The notes: a model not told the origin generated them from the letters alone. Positions 22,810-29,466 are shown, numbered from the stretch's first letter. The stretch is DNA of 37,752 nt from Clostridia bacterium (GCA_017472685.1 JAFUOO010000010.1:1-37752); one strand, 5' to 3'. Made by a program: numbers and translations.

Positions 22810-22965
22810 ATGGCAAAGTATGTATGCCCATGTGGCTATGAATATGATCCTGCAGTTGGAGATCCCGATAACGGTATTGAAGCAGGAACAGCATGGGAAG
22901 ATGTAAGTGAAGATTGGGTATGTCCTGTATGCGGACTTGGTAAAGACGCATTTACAGAGGAATAA
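22810..22965 (+). CDS. Rubredoxin with CxC first metal-binding pair (51 aa)
   Basis: Typical rubredoxin in length and in most motifs ([34 protein letters not shown]). The first metal pair reads VCPCGYEY, so Cys6 and Cys8 are separated by one residue instead of two. The second pair, Cys38 and Cys41, is normal. The deletion is in frame and clear in the DNA (tgc cca tgt ggc). GGAGG lies 8 bp before the ATG. It probably acts with the rubrerythrin encoded upstream. Confidence 0.92.
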   Translation: MAKYVCPCGYEYDPAVGDPDNGIEAGTAWEDVSEDWVCPVCGLGKDAFTEE

Positions 22966-22972
22966 AAAGATT

Positions 22973-23004
22973 AAGGACCGCTTAAAGGCGGTCCTTGTTT
23001 TTTT
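22973..23004 (+). terminator. Terminator after the rubredoxin gene
   Basis: Arms AAGGACCGC and GCGGTCCTT with a 6-nt loop, then G and seven T residues. Confidence 0.92.
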
Positions 23005-23035
23005 AGGGGTGGCATAAACAGCACCTTGTTTATTG

Positions 23036-23064
23036 TTTACAACAGGAATGCTTTGTGATAAAAT
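23036..23064 (+). promoter_or_regulatory. Promoter of the small membrane protein / APH-like cluster
   Basis: -35 TTTACA (23036-23041), 17-bp spacer, -10 TAAAAT (23059-23064) with an extended TGA. Confidence 0.7.
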
Positions 23065-23083
23065 CAGTACAAGAGGTGGTTAT

Positions 23084-23287
23084 ATGCATTTTATTCTCTG
23101 TATAATTTTATTAATAGTGGGGCTCATACAGCTTTTTGATCCAAAGTCATGGTATGAGTGGAAAGAAAGCTGGAAGCACACTTCCCATACAGAGCCATCC
23201 GATGACTATATAAAAAGAGTTCGCATATCCGGAGTAACTGCTATTGCATTCGTATTGTTAGCTATAGTACTGTCATTTCTTGTGTGA
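23084..23287 (+). CDS. Small two-helix membrane protein (DUF6199-like)
   Basis: 67 residues: membrane helix (about 2-17), a charged middle with WYEWKESWKHTSHTEPSDDYIKRVR, then a second helix (about 46-66). AGAGGTGG lies 4 bp before this ATG; a longer in-frame start at 23033 falls in the promoter. It shares length and the WK...(E/P)xSDDY pattern with the protein encoded at 24109, so the two are paralogues. They resemble a family of small membrane proteins of unknown function. It lies 13 bp before the kinase-like gene. Confidence 0.7.
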   Translation: MHFILCIILLIVGLIQLFDPKSWYEWKESWKHTSHTEPSDDYIKRVRISGVTAIAFVLLAIVLSFLV

Positions 23288-23300
23288 TGGGAGATAAAGT

Positions 23301-24083
23301 ATGGAAAAGCGGAAAATACATATTGATTTAAATGAATACCCACAAAGCTTTCACAAATTTTTGAAAGATGCTACCGTGTATGACAGCAGCTGTTCAAAAG
23401 AGGCGAGGGTTATATTTATTGATAAGGATGGCGGTTACTACCTGAAAAAGGCAGAAAAAGGAAGCCTTAAAACCGAAGCAGAATTGACAGCATATTTTAA
23501 CCAAAAAGGCCTGGCAACCGAGGTTTTGGCTTATGAATCAGATGCGTTTGATTACTTTTTAACGAGAAAGGTGCAGGGTGAGGATTGTGTGTACCGAGGT
23601 TATCTCGAAAACCCGAAAAAGCTTTGCGAAACTACAGCTACACTGCTCCGCAAATTACACGAAGAAGATTTTTCCGATTGTCCCATAGACCGGCTGAACA
23701 CTTATTTTGAAACTGTTGACAATAACTATAGAAAAGAAATATTTGACAACAGCATATTTACCCCTAAGTGGCAGCTTGGAAACCGGGAAGAAACAAAAAA
23801 ATACGCTGACAGCAACAGGCATTTACTTAAAAGTGATGTGCTTTTGCACGGTGACTATTGTCTGCCTAACATTATTCTTGACAACTGGAAGTTCTCGGCA
23901 TTCATTGACCTGGGCAACGGTGGAGTCGGGGACAGGCATATTGACCTTTTCTGGGGTATATGGACCTTGTATTTTAATCTTAAAACAAATAAGTACGACG
24001 ATTATTTCATGGATGCCTACGGCAGAGACAAAATCGAAGAAGAAAAGCTCTATTTGGTGGCGGCAATGGAGGCATTCGGGTGA
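23301..24083 (+). CDS. APH(3')-like aminoglycoside/small-molecule phosphotransferase
   Basis: 260 residues, close to the 264 of classical APH(3') enzymes. The catalytic loop is HGDYCLPN at 183-190 (Asp185) and the metal-binding block FIDLGNGGVGDRHIDL lies at 201-216. The ATP-binding Lys is probably in the YYLKK segment (47-51). These motifs match APH(3') more closely than choline or fructosamine kinases. Activity on kanamycin-type drugs is possible but not certain, because many chromosomal homologues have other substrates. It is co-oriented with the small membrane proteins on each side and likely in one transcript. Confidence 0.8.
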   Translation: MEKRKIHIDLNEYPQSFHKFLKDATVYDSSCSKEARVIFIDKDGGYYLKKAEKGSLKTEAELTAYFNQKGLATEVLAYESDAFDYFLTRKVQGEDCVYRGYLENPKKLCETTATLLRKLHEEDFSDCPIDRLNTYFETVDNNYRKEIFDNSIFTPKWQLGNREETKKYADSNRHLLKSDVLLHGDYCLPNIILDNWKFSAFIDLGNGGVGDRHIDLFWGIWTLYFNLKTNKYDDYFMDAYGRDKIEEEKLYLVAAMEAFG

Positions 24084-24108
24084 TTGATTAAATAAAGGAG
24101 ATAAAACC

Positions 24109-24309
24109 ATGTATTTGTTTTTTGGTATTGCATTGATTGTTCTGTCAATTGTACAGGTTGTTTTTATGGACAAAATATTTGAAATTCACGAAAAGTGGAA
24201 GTACGAGGGTAATGCAGAAATGTCGGATGACTATGTTTTCAACCAGTATATCGGAGCAGGGATAGGTGTGCTTGTCGGATTGATTTGTATTTTTGTACAT
24301 ATATTCTGA
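24109..24309 (+). CDS. Small two-helix membrane protein (paralogue)
   Basis: 66 residues with helices at about 2-17 and 47-65 and a charged middle, EIHEKWKYEGNAEMSDDYVF. It shares the EKWK...(E)xSDDY pattern and overall plan with the protein encoded at 23084. AAAGGAG precedes the ATG. It follows the APH-like gene by 25 bp. Function unknown. Confidence 0.7.
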   Translation: MYLFFGIALIVLSIVQVVFMDKIFEIHEKWKYEGNAEMSDDYVFNQYIGAGIGVLVGLICIFVHIF

Positions 24310-24366
24310 CTATTGAATTTGTAAATATGTTGTGATACAATAAAGATAAACAAAGGAGGAATGAAA

Positions 24367-24588
24367 ATGGATATTAAGGCAAAGGTAGAAGAAATCGTAA
24401 AGAAGATTATGGCGGACAAGGACATTCTTGAAAAATTCAAGAAGGACCCTGTAAGCGTGGTTGAGGAGCTTGTAGGCATTGACCTTCCCAACGACCAGCT
24501 CGAGCCCTTGGTTGAGGCTGTAAAGGCTAAGATTACTGTTGATAAAATTGGTGACGTGCTTGGCGGTCTCGGCGGACTTTTCAAGTAA
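24367..24588 (+). CDS. Small helical protein with Gly-Gly C terminus (73 aa)
   Basis: 73 residues. Residues about 1-60 form charged amphipathic helices (KVEEIVKKIMADKDILEKF, then a DPVSVVEELVGIDLPNDQ segment) and the tail is GGLGGLFK. The start at 24367 has AAAGGAGG 6 bp upstream; the ATG at 24361 touches that site and is unlikely. The fKkDPvxxvEel.GidLP pattern recalls the leader region of Nif11/nitrile-hydratase-type peptide precursors, but no core peptide or modification enzyme is seen nearby. It is followed by a strong terminator. Confidence 0.72.
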   Translation: MDIKAKVEEIVKKIMADKDILEKFKKDPVSVVEELVGIDLPNDQLEPLVEAVKAKITVDKIGDVLGGLGGLFK

Positions 24589-24604
24589 AAACAAGTTGAA
24601 AAAG

Positions 24605-24631
24605 GCGACTGATTGTATCAGTCGCTTTTTT
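24605..24631 (+). terminator. Terminator of the small helical protein gene
   Basis: Arms GCGACTGAT and ATCAGTCGC with a TGT loop and six T residues. Confidence 0.92.
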
Positions 24632-24632
24632 A

Positions 24633-24650
24633 TGTGCGTTTTTTTGTACA
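24633..24650. promoter_or_regulatory. WYL-module operator, site A
   Basis: TGTGCG-TTTTTT-TGTACA, a near-palindrome with 6-bp spacing. It ends exactly 10 bp before the -10 box TATAAT (24661-24666) of the 273-residue hypothetical gene, covering the -35 position. Confidence 0.6.
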
Positions 24651-24660
24651 TTACAGACGC

Positions 24661-24666
24661 TATAAT
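24661..24666 (+). promoter_or_regulatory. -10 box of the 273-aa hypothetical gene
   Basis: Consensus TATAAT, 30 bp before the start codon. The -35 position holds a run of T residues at the centre of site A, a weak -35 that the bound regulator would contact. Confidence 0.6.
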
Positions 24667-24696
24667 GATATTGAAAAAAATAACCGGAGGGTCAAT

Positions 24697-25518
24697 ATGG
24701 AAAAGTATGATTTTATAAAATTTATCAACTCGAAGGACATAAGGGCACATTTGAAAAAGACAGGCTACGAATTGAGCGAAAGAGAATGTGCCTATGTTGT
24801 GTGTGAAAGCTATCTGCCACTTAAACAAAAGCACGAAGCGTATGGTGAGCTTATAAAAAACACCTCCGACGAAATGCTTAAAGAAACCCTCGCAAAAAGA
24901 ATAGAGCTTGAAAAAATCCTTCTGGATGTTTTTTTTCAGAGGGATAATGCCGTCTATGTTTACCGCTACATCAGCAAAGGTGACAGAGAATGTGAAGAGA
25001 TTTATGCAAGCTGCGCGAGGTGTATGGAAAGTGCCTTCCAATGGAATGAGCGTGCAAAATTTGTAAGGGTCAGAAAACGCTGGGTTATGGGTGAAGATAG
25101 TGAAAGCAAAGAAGTCAGCGTGCTTGTAAACAAAGAAGGAGAGGTTATCAATATTGCCTCCCGTGGAATTTTAAGCGAAGAGCTTTGTGAAGAATTCTGG
25201 AGCATAGTAAATTTGTGGCAGGAGCAAATCTCTATTCCCTTGCCCTTTGAACGGGGAGATATTCTGTACACAATAACCGACGGAGTTTTTGTGTATGAAA
25301 ACGAATGGGAAGAATCTCATATGGACGGCTATATGCATAACTGCTACGATTGTGAGGAGGCTGTTGTGGGGGTGTACCGTATAATCAGATGGCTTGATGC
25401 AGAATATTATACGGGAAGATTAAAAGGTAAGGAGAAAAAGCTTAAGGATATAAGCGCCTTTCTCAAGGGAAAGATGAAATTGGTTGATTTCATCCAAAGC
25501 TGCCGACAAATGAAATAA
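24697..25518 (+). CDS. Hypothetical protein, predicted WYL-module target (273 aa)
   Basis: No known domain is recognised. The 273-residue product is soluble and charged. Its helical N-terminal part (FIKFINSKDIRAHLKKTGYELSERECAYVV, about 6-35) is followed by segments of mixed strands with aromatic and acidic residues and a CYDCEE cluster near 224. The N-terminal FINSKDIR...LSERECAY pattern has the look of a conserved clostridial family. GGAGGG precedes the ATG; a longer in-frame start at 24613 would lie in the terminator. It is the first of four transcription units sharing the TGTGCA-N6-TGYACA operator. Confidence 0.8.
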   Translation: MEKYDFIKFINSKDIRAHLKKTGYELSERECAYVVCESYLPLKQKHEAYGELIKNTSDEMLKETLAKRIELEKILLDVFFQRDNAVYVYRYISKGDRECEEIYASCARCMESAFQWNERAKFVRVRKRWVMGEDSESKEVSVLVNKEGEVINIASRGILSEELCEEFWSIVNLWQEQISIPLPFERGDILYTITDGVFVYENEWEESHMDGYMHNCYDCEEAVVGVYRIIRWLDAEYYTGRLKGKEKKLKDISAFLKGKMKLVDFIQSCRQMK

Positions 25519-25565
25519 CTAAACAAAAGGACAGTTGCAATTAATTGCAACTGTCCTTTGTTTAG
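25519..25565. terminator. Bidirectional terminator
   Basis: Inverted repeat with a perfect 28-bp centre at 25529-25556 (arms GGACAGTTGCAATT and complement). It is extended by CTAAACAAA-type flanks with one bulge and lies between two convergent genes. Confidence 0.88.
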
Positions 25566-25735
25566 CCTATCTGGCGCTTGCCAAACCAGTCGATGCTTTT
25601 AGCGCCAAGCATTTTTGCCTGGGCTTCAATCATGCGTGTGGCTTCTTCAAGTGAATTTGCCTTGATGATGTCGGTTTTCATGCCGTAATTCCAGGCAATG
25701 CCTGCAGGCTTCCATTTCATTTCGTATGTATTCAT
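25562..25735 (-). CDS. 57-aa hypothetical protein, predicted WYL-module target
   Basis: 57 residues starting MNTYEMKWKP. The first part looks like a beta-hairpin (EMKWKPAGIAWNYGMKTDIIKA), followed by an amphipathic helix (SLEEATRMIEAQAKMLG). GGGAGGTG lies 5 bp before this ATG. No family is recognised. Its promoter has an extended -10 TGATACACT (25755-25760 for the hexamer) preceded at 10 bp by operator site B, a perfect palindrome. The stop codon lies in the terminator shared with the convergent 273-residue gene, also a predicted target. Confidence 0.75.
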   Translation of the reverse strand: MNTYEMKWKPAGIAWNYGMKTDIIKANSLEEATRMIEAQAKMLGAKSIDWFGKRQIG

Positions 25736-25770
25736 GCTTTCACCTCCCGAGAAAAGTGTATCAGAAGGGC

Positions 25771-25788
25771 TGTGCAAAAAAATGCACA
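25771..25788. promoter_or_regulatory. WYL-module operator, site B
   Basis: Perfect palindrome TGTGCA-AAAAAA-TGCACA in its half-sites. On the minus strand it ends 10 bp before the -10 TACACT of the 57-residue gene. It is also directly downstream of the 412-residue WYL regulator stop codon. Confidence 0.65.
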
Positions 25789-25791
25789 TAG

Positions 25792-27030
25792 TTACACATT
25801 ATAAAGATTGTTTTTAAGCTTTTTCCTGACCTCGTCGACAAGACACTGCGGCTCAAGCGCTACTGCCTTGTCGATGTTTGTAAGTGCCCATTCGAGGGCC
25901 TTTTGGTAGGGAATACGCCCTGTGACCGTGAAGGTGTTGTCATCAAAGGGAGTAAATTGCGGCGTAACGAAGCGGCGTGAGAAAAAGTCCGACACAGAAT
26001 CCACAAGAGAGTTGTCGCATTTAAAGGTTACGGTTGTGTATTCATTATATGCGTTGAGAAATCCATCTGCGTAGATTTGATGGCTTATGCTTGCGGGAAT
26101 ATTTTGGTAAACCTCTTCGGTGACAGTAACATTGCGCATCTGCTCAATGCGGAAAAGTATTGAGCCGTGCTTGCCGGGGTCAATGCAACGGAGAAAATAT
26201 CGGTTGTCGGATATAAGAATTTTGCACGGCAGAAGTTTGAAATGTCCGTTTTCCATTGGAATAAGCTCGCCATTTATATTTGGCTTTACATAATCAAATT
26301 CAATTTTTGTATTTTGTATCATAGCCATGTCTATTGCTTCGATTGCCATATAAAACCACGGGTTGTAGCGTGAGTTTTTGACATGGTCGCTTACAACCTG
26401 GCGGCGGTTGTATACGCCGTTGTGGAAGCTCATAATATTATTTAGCTCACGACGGATAATATGTTCCTTTTCCTCTGACAATAAGGGGTTTAAGGCAAGG
26501 CTTTCATGTATAAGCTTTATCTGGGACGGTTTTAGTGGGCGCTCGTAGTTATAGCCAAGACCGCCGTTTGCTTCATAGCCTGTAATATCAAAATTTAAAT
26601 CTTGCAGAGCGGAAATAGCCTTATACACCGTGGCGCGTGTAACCGGGAGGTTGTAGCGTTCTTTCATAATGCTTATAATTTCGCTCATTGTTATGCAGGT
26701 GTTTTCGTCGGTCTGGTTTTCAAGTATGCGGAATATGCATAACGGAATATGTCGGCTTTTGAAATCGGACGAGGGTTTCTTTTTGCGGTGCGAAATGAGC
26801 GTAAATTCAAGCCGTTCGTTATCGCCCGGCGGAAGCGGCGTGACAGGGAGCATAATACCCTGTCTTTGTTTTAAATAGTAATCGGGTGGGGGAAGGGGAA
26901 TGTTCTTTTCTTCGCACAGCTTTTTAAGCTTAGCGTATGAAATGTTAAGCTTGTCGGCAACGCGCGTAGGAGCGTCCTTCCATATTTTTTCATAAAGCTT
27001 TTCGCGTGTTAATGTAATTGTTTTTGACAT
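25792..27030 (-). CDS. WYL-domain transcriptional regulator (412 aa)
   Basis: DNA-binding regulator with a ligand-sensing WYL domain. An N-terminal HTH-like region (about 3-55, LTREKLYEKIWKDAPTRVADKLNISYAKLKKLC) is followed by PPPDYYLKQRQG. A second winged HTH lies at about 90-155 (ITMSEIISIMKERYNLPVTRATVYKAISAL). The WYL-like beta domain lies at about 225-320 (KIEFDYV, LLPCKILISDNRYFLRC, FRIEQMRN), then a C-terminal extension. ATG at 27030 has GAGGTG 6 bp upstream; GTG at 27039 overlaps that site. Its own promoter carries operator site C. It is divergent from a second WYL regulator. Confidence 0.88.
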   Translation of the reverse strand: MSKTITLTREKLYEKIWKDAPTRVADKLNISYAKLKKLCEEKNIPLPPPDYYLKQRQGIMLPVTPLPPGDNERLEFTLISHRKKKPSSDFKSRHIPLCIFRILENQTDENTCITMSEIISIMKERYNLPVTRATVYKAISALQDLNFDITGYEANGGLGYNYERPLKPSQIKLIHESLALNPLLSEEKEHIIRRELNNIMSFHNGVYNRRQVVSDHVKNSRYNPWFYMAIEAIDMAMIQNTKIEFDYVKPNINGELIPMENGHFKLLPCKILISDNRYFLRCIDPGKHGSILFRIEQMRNVTVTEEVYQNIPASISHQIYADGFLNAYNEYTTVTFKCDNSLVDSVSDFFSRRFVTPQFTPFDDNTFTVTGRIPYQKALEWALTNIDKAVALEPQCLVDEVRKKLKNNLYNV

Positions 27031-27067
27031 AACTGTCACCTCGTAATTATTTTATCATTCTGCATAT

Positions 27068-27073
27068 AGTTTA
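27068..27073 (-). promoter_or_regulatory. -10 box of the 412-aa WYL regulator gene
   Basis: Minus strand TAAACT with extended TGA, 10 bp after site C. The -35 position is the T-rich centre of the operator. Confidence 0.5.
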
Positions 27074-27083
27074 TCAATATGGG

Positions 27084-27101
27084 TGTGCAAAAAAATGTAC
27101 A
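27084..27101. promoter_or_regulatory. WYL-module operator, site C
   Basis: TGTGCA-AAAAAA-TGTACA within a longer inverted repeat (GGGTGTGCA ... TGTACACCC). It faces the 412-residue WYL gene on the minus strand with the same 10-bp gap to the -10 box as sites A, B and D. Confidence 0.6.
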
Positions 27102-27110
27102 CCCCTGGGG

Positions 27111-27128
27111 TGACCGCTTTTTTGTACA
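27111..27128. promoter_or_regulatory. WYL-module operator, site D
   Basis: TGACCG-CTTTTT-TGTACA. The promoter-proximal half is exact and the distal half is degenerate. It ends 10 bp before TATTAT (27139-27144, extended TGA), the -10 of the leader-ORF/332-residue WYL gene. Confidence 0.5.
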
Positions 27129-27138
27129 TAAACTGTGA

Positions 27139-27144
27139 TATTAT
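27139..27144 (+). promoter_or_regulatory. -10 box of the leader ORF / 332-aa WYL operon
   Basis: TATTAT preceded by an extended TGA, 22 bp before the 14-codon leader ORF. Confidence 0.5.
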
Positions 27145-27166
27145 TAATACAAAGGGGAGATTTGTT

Positions 27167-27211
27167 ATGAACGAAAGATTTAACAATCCGGAATACATGG
27201 AGGAAAATTAA
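27167..27211 (+). CDS. 14-residue leader peptide upstream of a WYL regulator
   Basis: Encodes MNERFNNPEYMEEN. AAAGGGGAG lies 7 bp before its ATG. Its stop codon ends one base before the ATG of the WYL gene, whose ribosome site (GGAGGA) lies inside this frame. The arrangement suggests translational coupling. No amino-acid bias points to classical attenuation. Confidence 0.5.
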   Translation: MNERFNNPEYMEEN

Positions 27212-27212
27212 T

Positions 27213-28211
27213 ATGTACACAATACCGCCAAAGAAAATGATAACAATCAATATTCTGAACATTTTACGAAAGTATTCCGACATGGACCACCGCCTGACGG
27301 GGCAGGAGATTATGGAATACTTAAAAAAGGACTACTACATGGATGTTGACCGCAAGACCGTAAAAAGAAACCTCATGAATTTAACGGAGCTGGACTACGG
27401 CATTGACTACGAGGAAATAACACGCACCGACGCTAAGGGCAGAGAGTCCTCCATATGCACAAACTGGTACATACAGCGTGAGTTTGACGACTCGGAATTA
27501 AGATTTTTAATTGACAGTCTGCTTTTTGCACGTGTACCCTCAAGTCAGTGCAGAAAGCTTATCGAAAAGCTTAAAGGTCTTTCAAACATTTATTTTGAAA
27601 AAAAGCTCAGTCATATTTATACCAATATGGCAGCGGAGAGTGTGAATAAGGAGCTTTTTTACACGGTGGATGTGCTCAGCGAGGCCATAGAAAAAAAGAA
27701 AAAGGTAAGCTTTGTGTATAATGCCTACGGAAGAGATAAAAAGCTGCATCCAAGACGTGAAAAGCTTTACGTTGTGAGCCCTTATGCAATGGTTGCTTTA
27801 AATGGGCGCTATTATCTTTTGTGCACCTCGGACAACTACGATACAGTAGGAAATTATCGCATTGACCGCATTACGGGAATAACAATGCTGAACGAGAAGG
27901 CTAAAAGCAATGAAAAGCTTAACATTTCCGAATACATGGCAGAAAGGCCCTATATGTTTACGGGGAAAAGCGAAAGAATAAGAATAAAAATTGACGAGCG
28001 TGTTGTGGACCAGGCTGTTGATTGGTTTGGTGACAAAATCAAGTTCGAGCAAAGTAGCGGAGAAACCTTTGCCGAGGTGTATGCAAACCGCGAGGCGTTT
28101 TTCCATTGGGCACTTCAGTATGGGTTGTGGGTTGAGGTTTTAGCACCTGCAGATTTAAGAAACAAAATGGTTTCTGCAATTGAGCGCATGAGAGCAAAAT
28201 ACACCGCCTGA
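27213..28211 (+). CDS. WYL-domain transcriptional regulator (332 aa)
   Basis: Winged HTH at about 5-70 (NILNILRKYSDMDHRLTGQEIMEYL, then VDRKTVKRNLMNL as recognition helix). The WYL domain lies at about 150-235 (KKVSFVYNAYGRDKKLHPRREKLYVVSPYAMVALNGRYYLLC, then YRIDRI) and a C-terminal WCX-like dimer domain at about 245-332. WYL regulators act as repressors or activators controlled by small ligands, often nucleotides or nucleic acid. It is divergent from the 412-residue WYL gene across 182 bp containing two operators. It is preceded by a 14-codon leader ORF. Confidence 0.9.
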   Translation: MYTIPPKKMITINILNILRKYSDMDHRLTGQEIMEYLKKDYYMDVDRKTVKRNLMNLTELDYGIDYEEITRTDAKGRESSICTNWYIQREFDDSELRFLIDSLLFARVPSSQCRKLIEKLKGLSNIYFEKKLSHIYTNMAAESVNKELFYTVDVLSEAIEKKKKVSFVYNAYGRDKKLHPRREKLYVVSPYAMVALNGRYYLLCTSDNYDTVGNYRIDRITGITMLNEKAKSNEKLNISEYMAERPYMFTGKSERIRIKIDERVVDQAVDWFGDKIKFEQSSGETFAEVYANREAFFHWALQYGLWVEVLAPADLRNKMVSAIERMRAKYTA

Positions 28212-28296
28212 CAGAGAGCAAAACGGGATGTTTGCAATGCGCTTGGGGCTTGCTTTGCGCTTAAAAAAGGTATAAAATTACCTTGAGGTGATTTTT

Positions 28297-29400
28297 GTGA
28301 AGGATATTAAAGCAATTTTCGACAATCTTGATAAAAAGCTGGAGGCTGTTGCAAAAAGAAACCATAACAAGCTTCCCTATACAACAGTTGACGGCGTATA
28401 TGACAATAAATACGAAACAGATGTCTGCTGGTGGACAAACGGCTTCTACCCGGGGCTGATGTGGGTTATGTACAATGCCACAAAAAAGGACTGCTATAAG
28501 GAAGCGGCAAGAGCTGCACAGAAGCTTTTGAAGGAAGCTTTCAATAACCGTGACGGTCTGCATCATGATGTGGGCTTCATGTGGTATCTGTCCGAGGGCA
28601 GCGATTATATTTTAACGGGTGACAAATCAGCCCGTGACACGGCTCTGTACGCTGCTGATATGCTTGCTGCAAGGTTTAACCTTAAGGGCGGCTTTATACG
28701 TGCCTGGAACGAGGAGAATGGCTTAAAACGTGACACCTGGACCATTATTGACTGCATGATGAACATTCCGCTTCTTTATTGGGCGAGCAAGGAAATTGAC
28801 GATGAGCGGTATGCACTTATTGCAAAAGCTCATGCAGACATGGCAATGGGCGACCATGTGAGAGATAACGGAAGCACAAACCATATCTGTATACATGACA
28901 ATGAGGACAGAAGCCTGTCCGAAACCCTTGGCGGACAGGGCTTAAAGGTTGGCTCCTGCTGGTCACGAGGCAATGCCTGGGCAATTTACGGCTTTGCACA
29001 AAGCTTCCTACACACAAATGAAAAGAAATATCTTGACACTGCAGTAAAGTGTGCTGATTACTTCATTGATAAGGTTGAAAAAACAAATTGGATTGCACCG
29101 AGCGATTTTGACCAGGGTGACGAGCATTGGATTATTGACACCTCAGCAGGTGCAATTGCAGCCTGCGGCATGGTGGAAATCTGGAAGGCTACGGGGAATG
29201 CAAAATACCGTGATGCGGCAATAAACATCATTAAAGCAACAGCAGAAAAGTACTGCGACTGGGACATAGAGCGCGACGGCGTTGTTATGTACGGAAGTGA
29301 AGCTTACAACACCAACAGCATACATAAGCATCTTGTTTACGCTGACTATTACTTTGCCGAATGCGTGGCTCTTTTGCTTGGAAACTCAAGGACAAATTAA
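28297..29400 (+). CDS. GH88-family unsaturated glucuronyl hydrolase
   Basis: Removes the 4,5-unsaturated uronic acid from the non-reducing end of oligosaccharides made by polysaccharide lyases. About 367 residues with an (alpha/alpha)6 barrel. Family blocks seen are WTNGFYPGLMWVMYNAT (about 46-62), HHDVGFMWYLSEGSDY with an Asp at the catalytic position (about 89-104), WSRGNAWAIYGF, and SDFDQGDEHWIIDTSAGAIAACGM with the second Asp region. No signal peptide, so it acts in the cytoplasm. The GTG at 28297 is preferred because GAGGTG lies 6 bp upstream; the GTG at 28288 overlaps that site. It may act downstream of the BNR_4-like enzyme. Confidence 0.88.
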   Translation: MKDIKAIFDNLDKKLEAVAKRNHNKLPYTTVDGVYDNKYETDVCWWTNGFYPGLMWVMYNATKKDCYKEAARAAQKLLKEAFNNRDGLHHDVGFMWYLSEGSDYILTGDKSARDTALYAADMLAARFNLKGGFIRAWNEENGLKRDTWTIIDCMMNIPLLYWASKEIDDERYALIAKAHADMAMGDHVRDNGSTNHICIHDNEDRSLSETLGGQGLKVGSCWSRGNAWAIYGFAQSFLHTNEKKYLDTAVKCADYFIDKVEKTNWIAPSDFDQGDEHWIIDTSAGAIAACGMVEIWKATGNAKYRDAAINIIKATAEKYCDWDIERDGVVMYGSEAYNTNSIHKHLVYADYYFAECVALLLGNSRTN

Positions 29401-29422
29401 TTTAATGTTAAAATTATAAAGA

Positions 29423-29466
29423 TTGACACCCCTTTATTTAATTGATAAAATAAAGGGGTGTTTTTT
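29423..29466 (+). terminator. Combined GH88 terminator, promoter-like sequence and ribosome site
   Basis: A 13-bp perfect stem (29427-29439 and 29448-29460, arms CACCCCTTTATTT and complement) with an 8-nt loop and six T residues, right before an ATG at 29467. The same bases contain TTGACA (29423-29428), a 17-bp spacer, TAAAAT (29446-29451) and, in the right arm, AAAGGGG as a ribosome site. The terminator role is clear. The promoter would start transcription near 29458, inside the ribosome site. Confidence 0.7.

Noticed and set aside
24288..24300. TGTACA near the end of the 24109 gene as another WYL operator
   Set aside because: The partner half-site at 6-bp spacing does not match, no -10 box follows at 10 bp, and the site lies in coding sequence.
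24367..24588. Calling the small helical protein a RiPP precursor outright
   Set aside because: No modification enzyme or transporter is adjacent and almost nothing follows the GG motif, so it is listed only as a finding.
24310..25041. 243-codon minus-strand frame
   Set aside because: It is antisense to two genes, a terminator and operator site A, and its Phe/Leu-rich product is typical of an antisense frame.
25792..28211. WYL regulators as accessories of a Cas13-type system
   Set aside because: WYL proteins accompany some Cas13 loci, but no HEPN RxxxxH nuclease or repeat array is present in the window.
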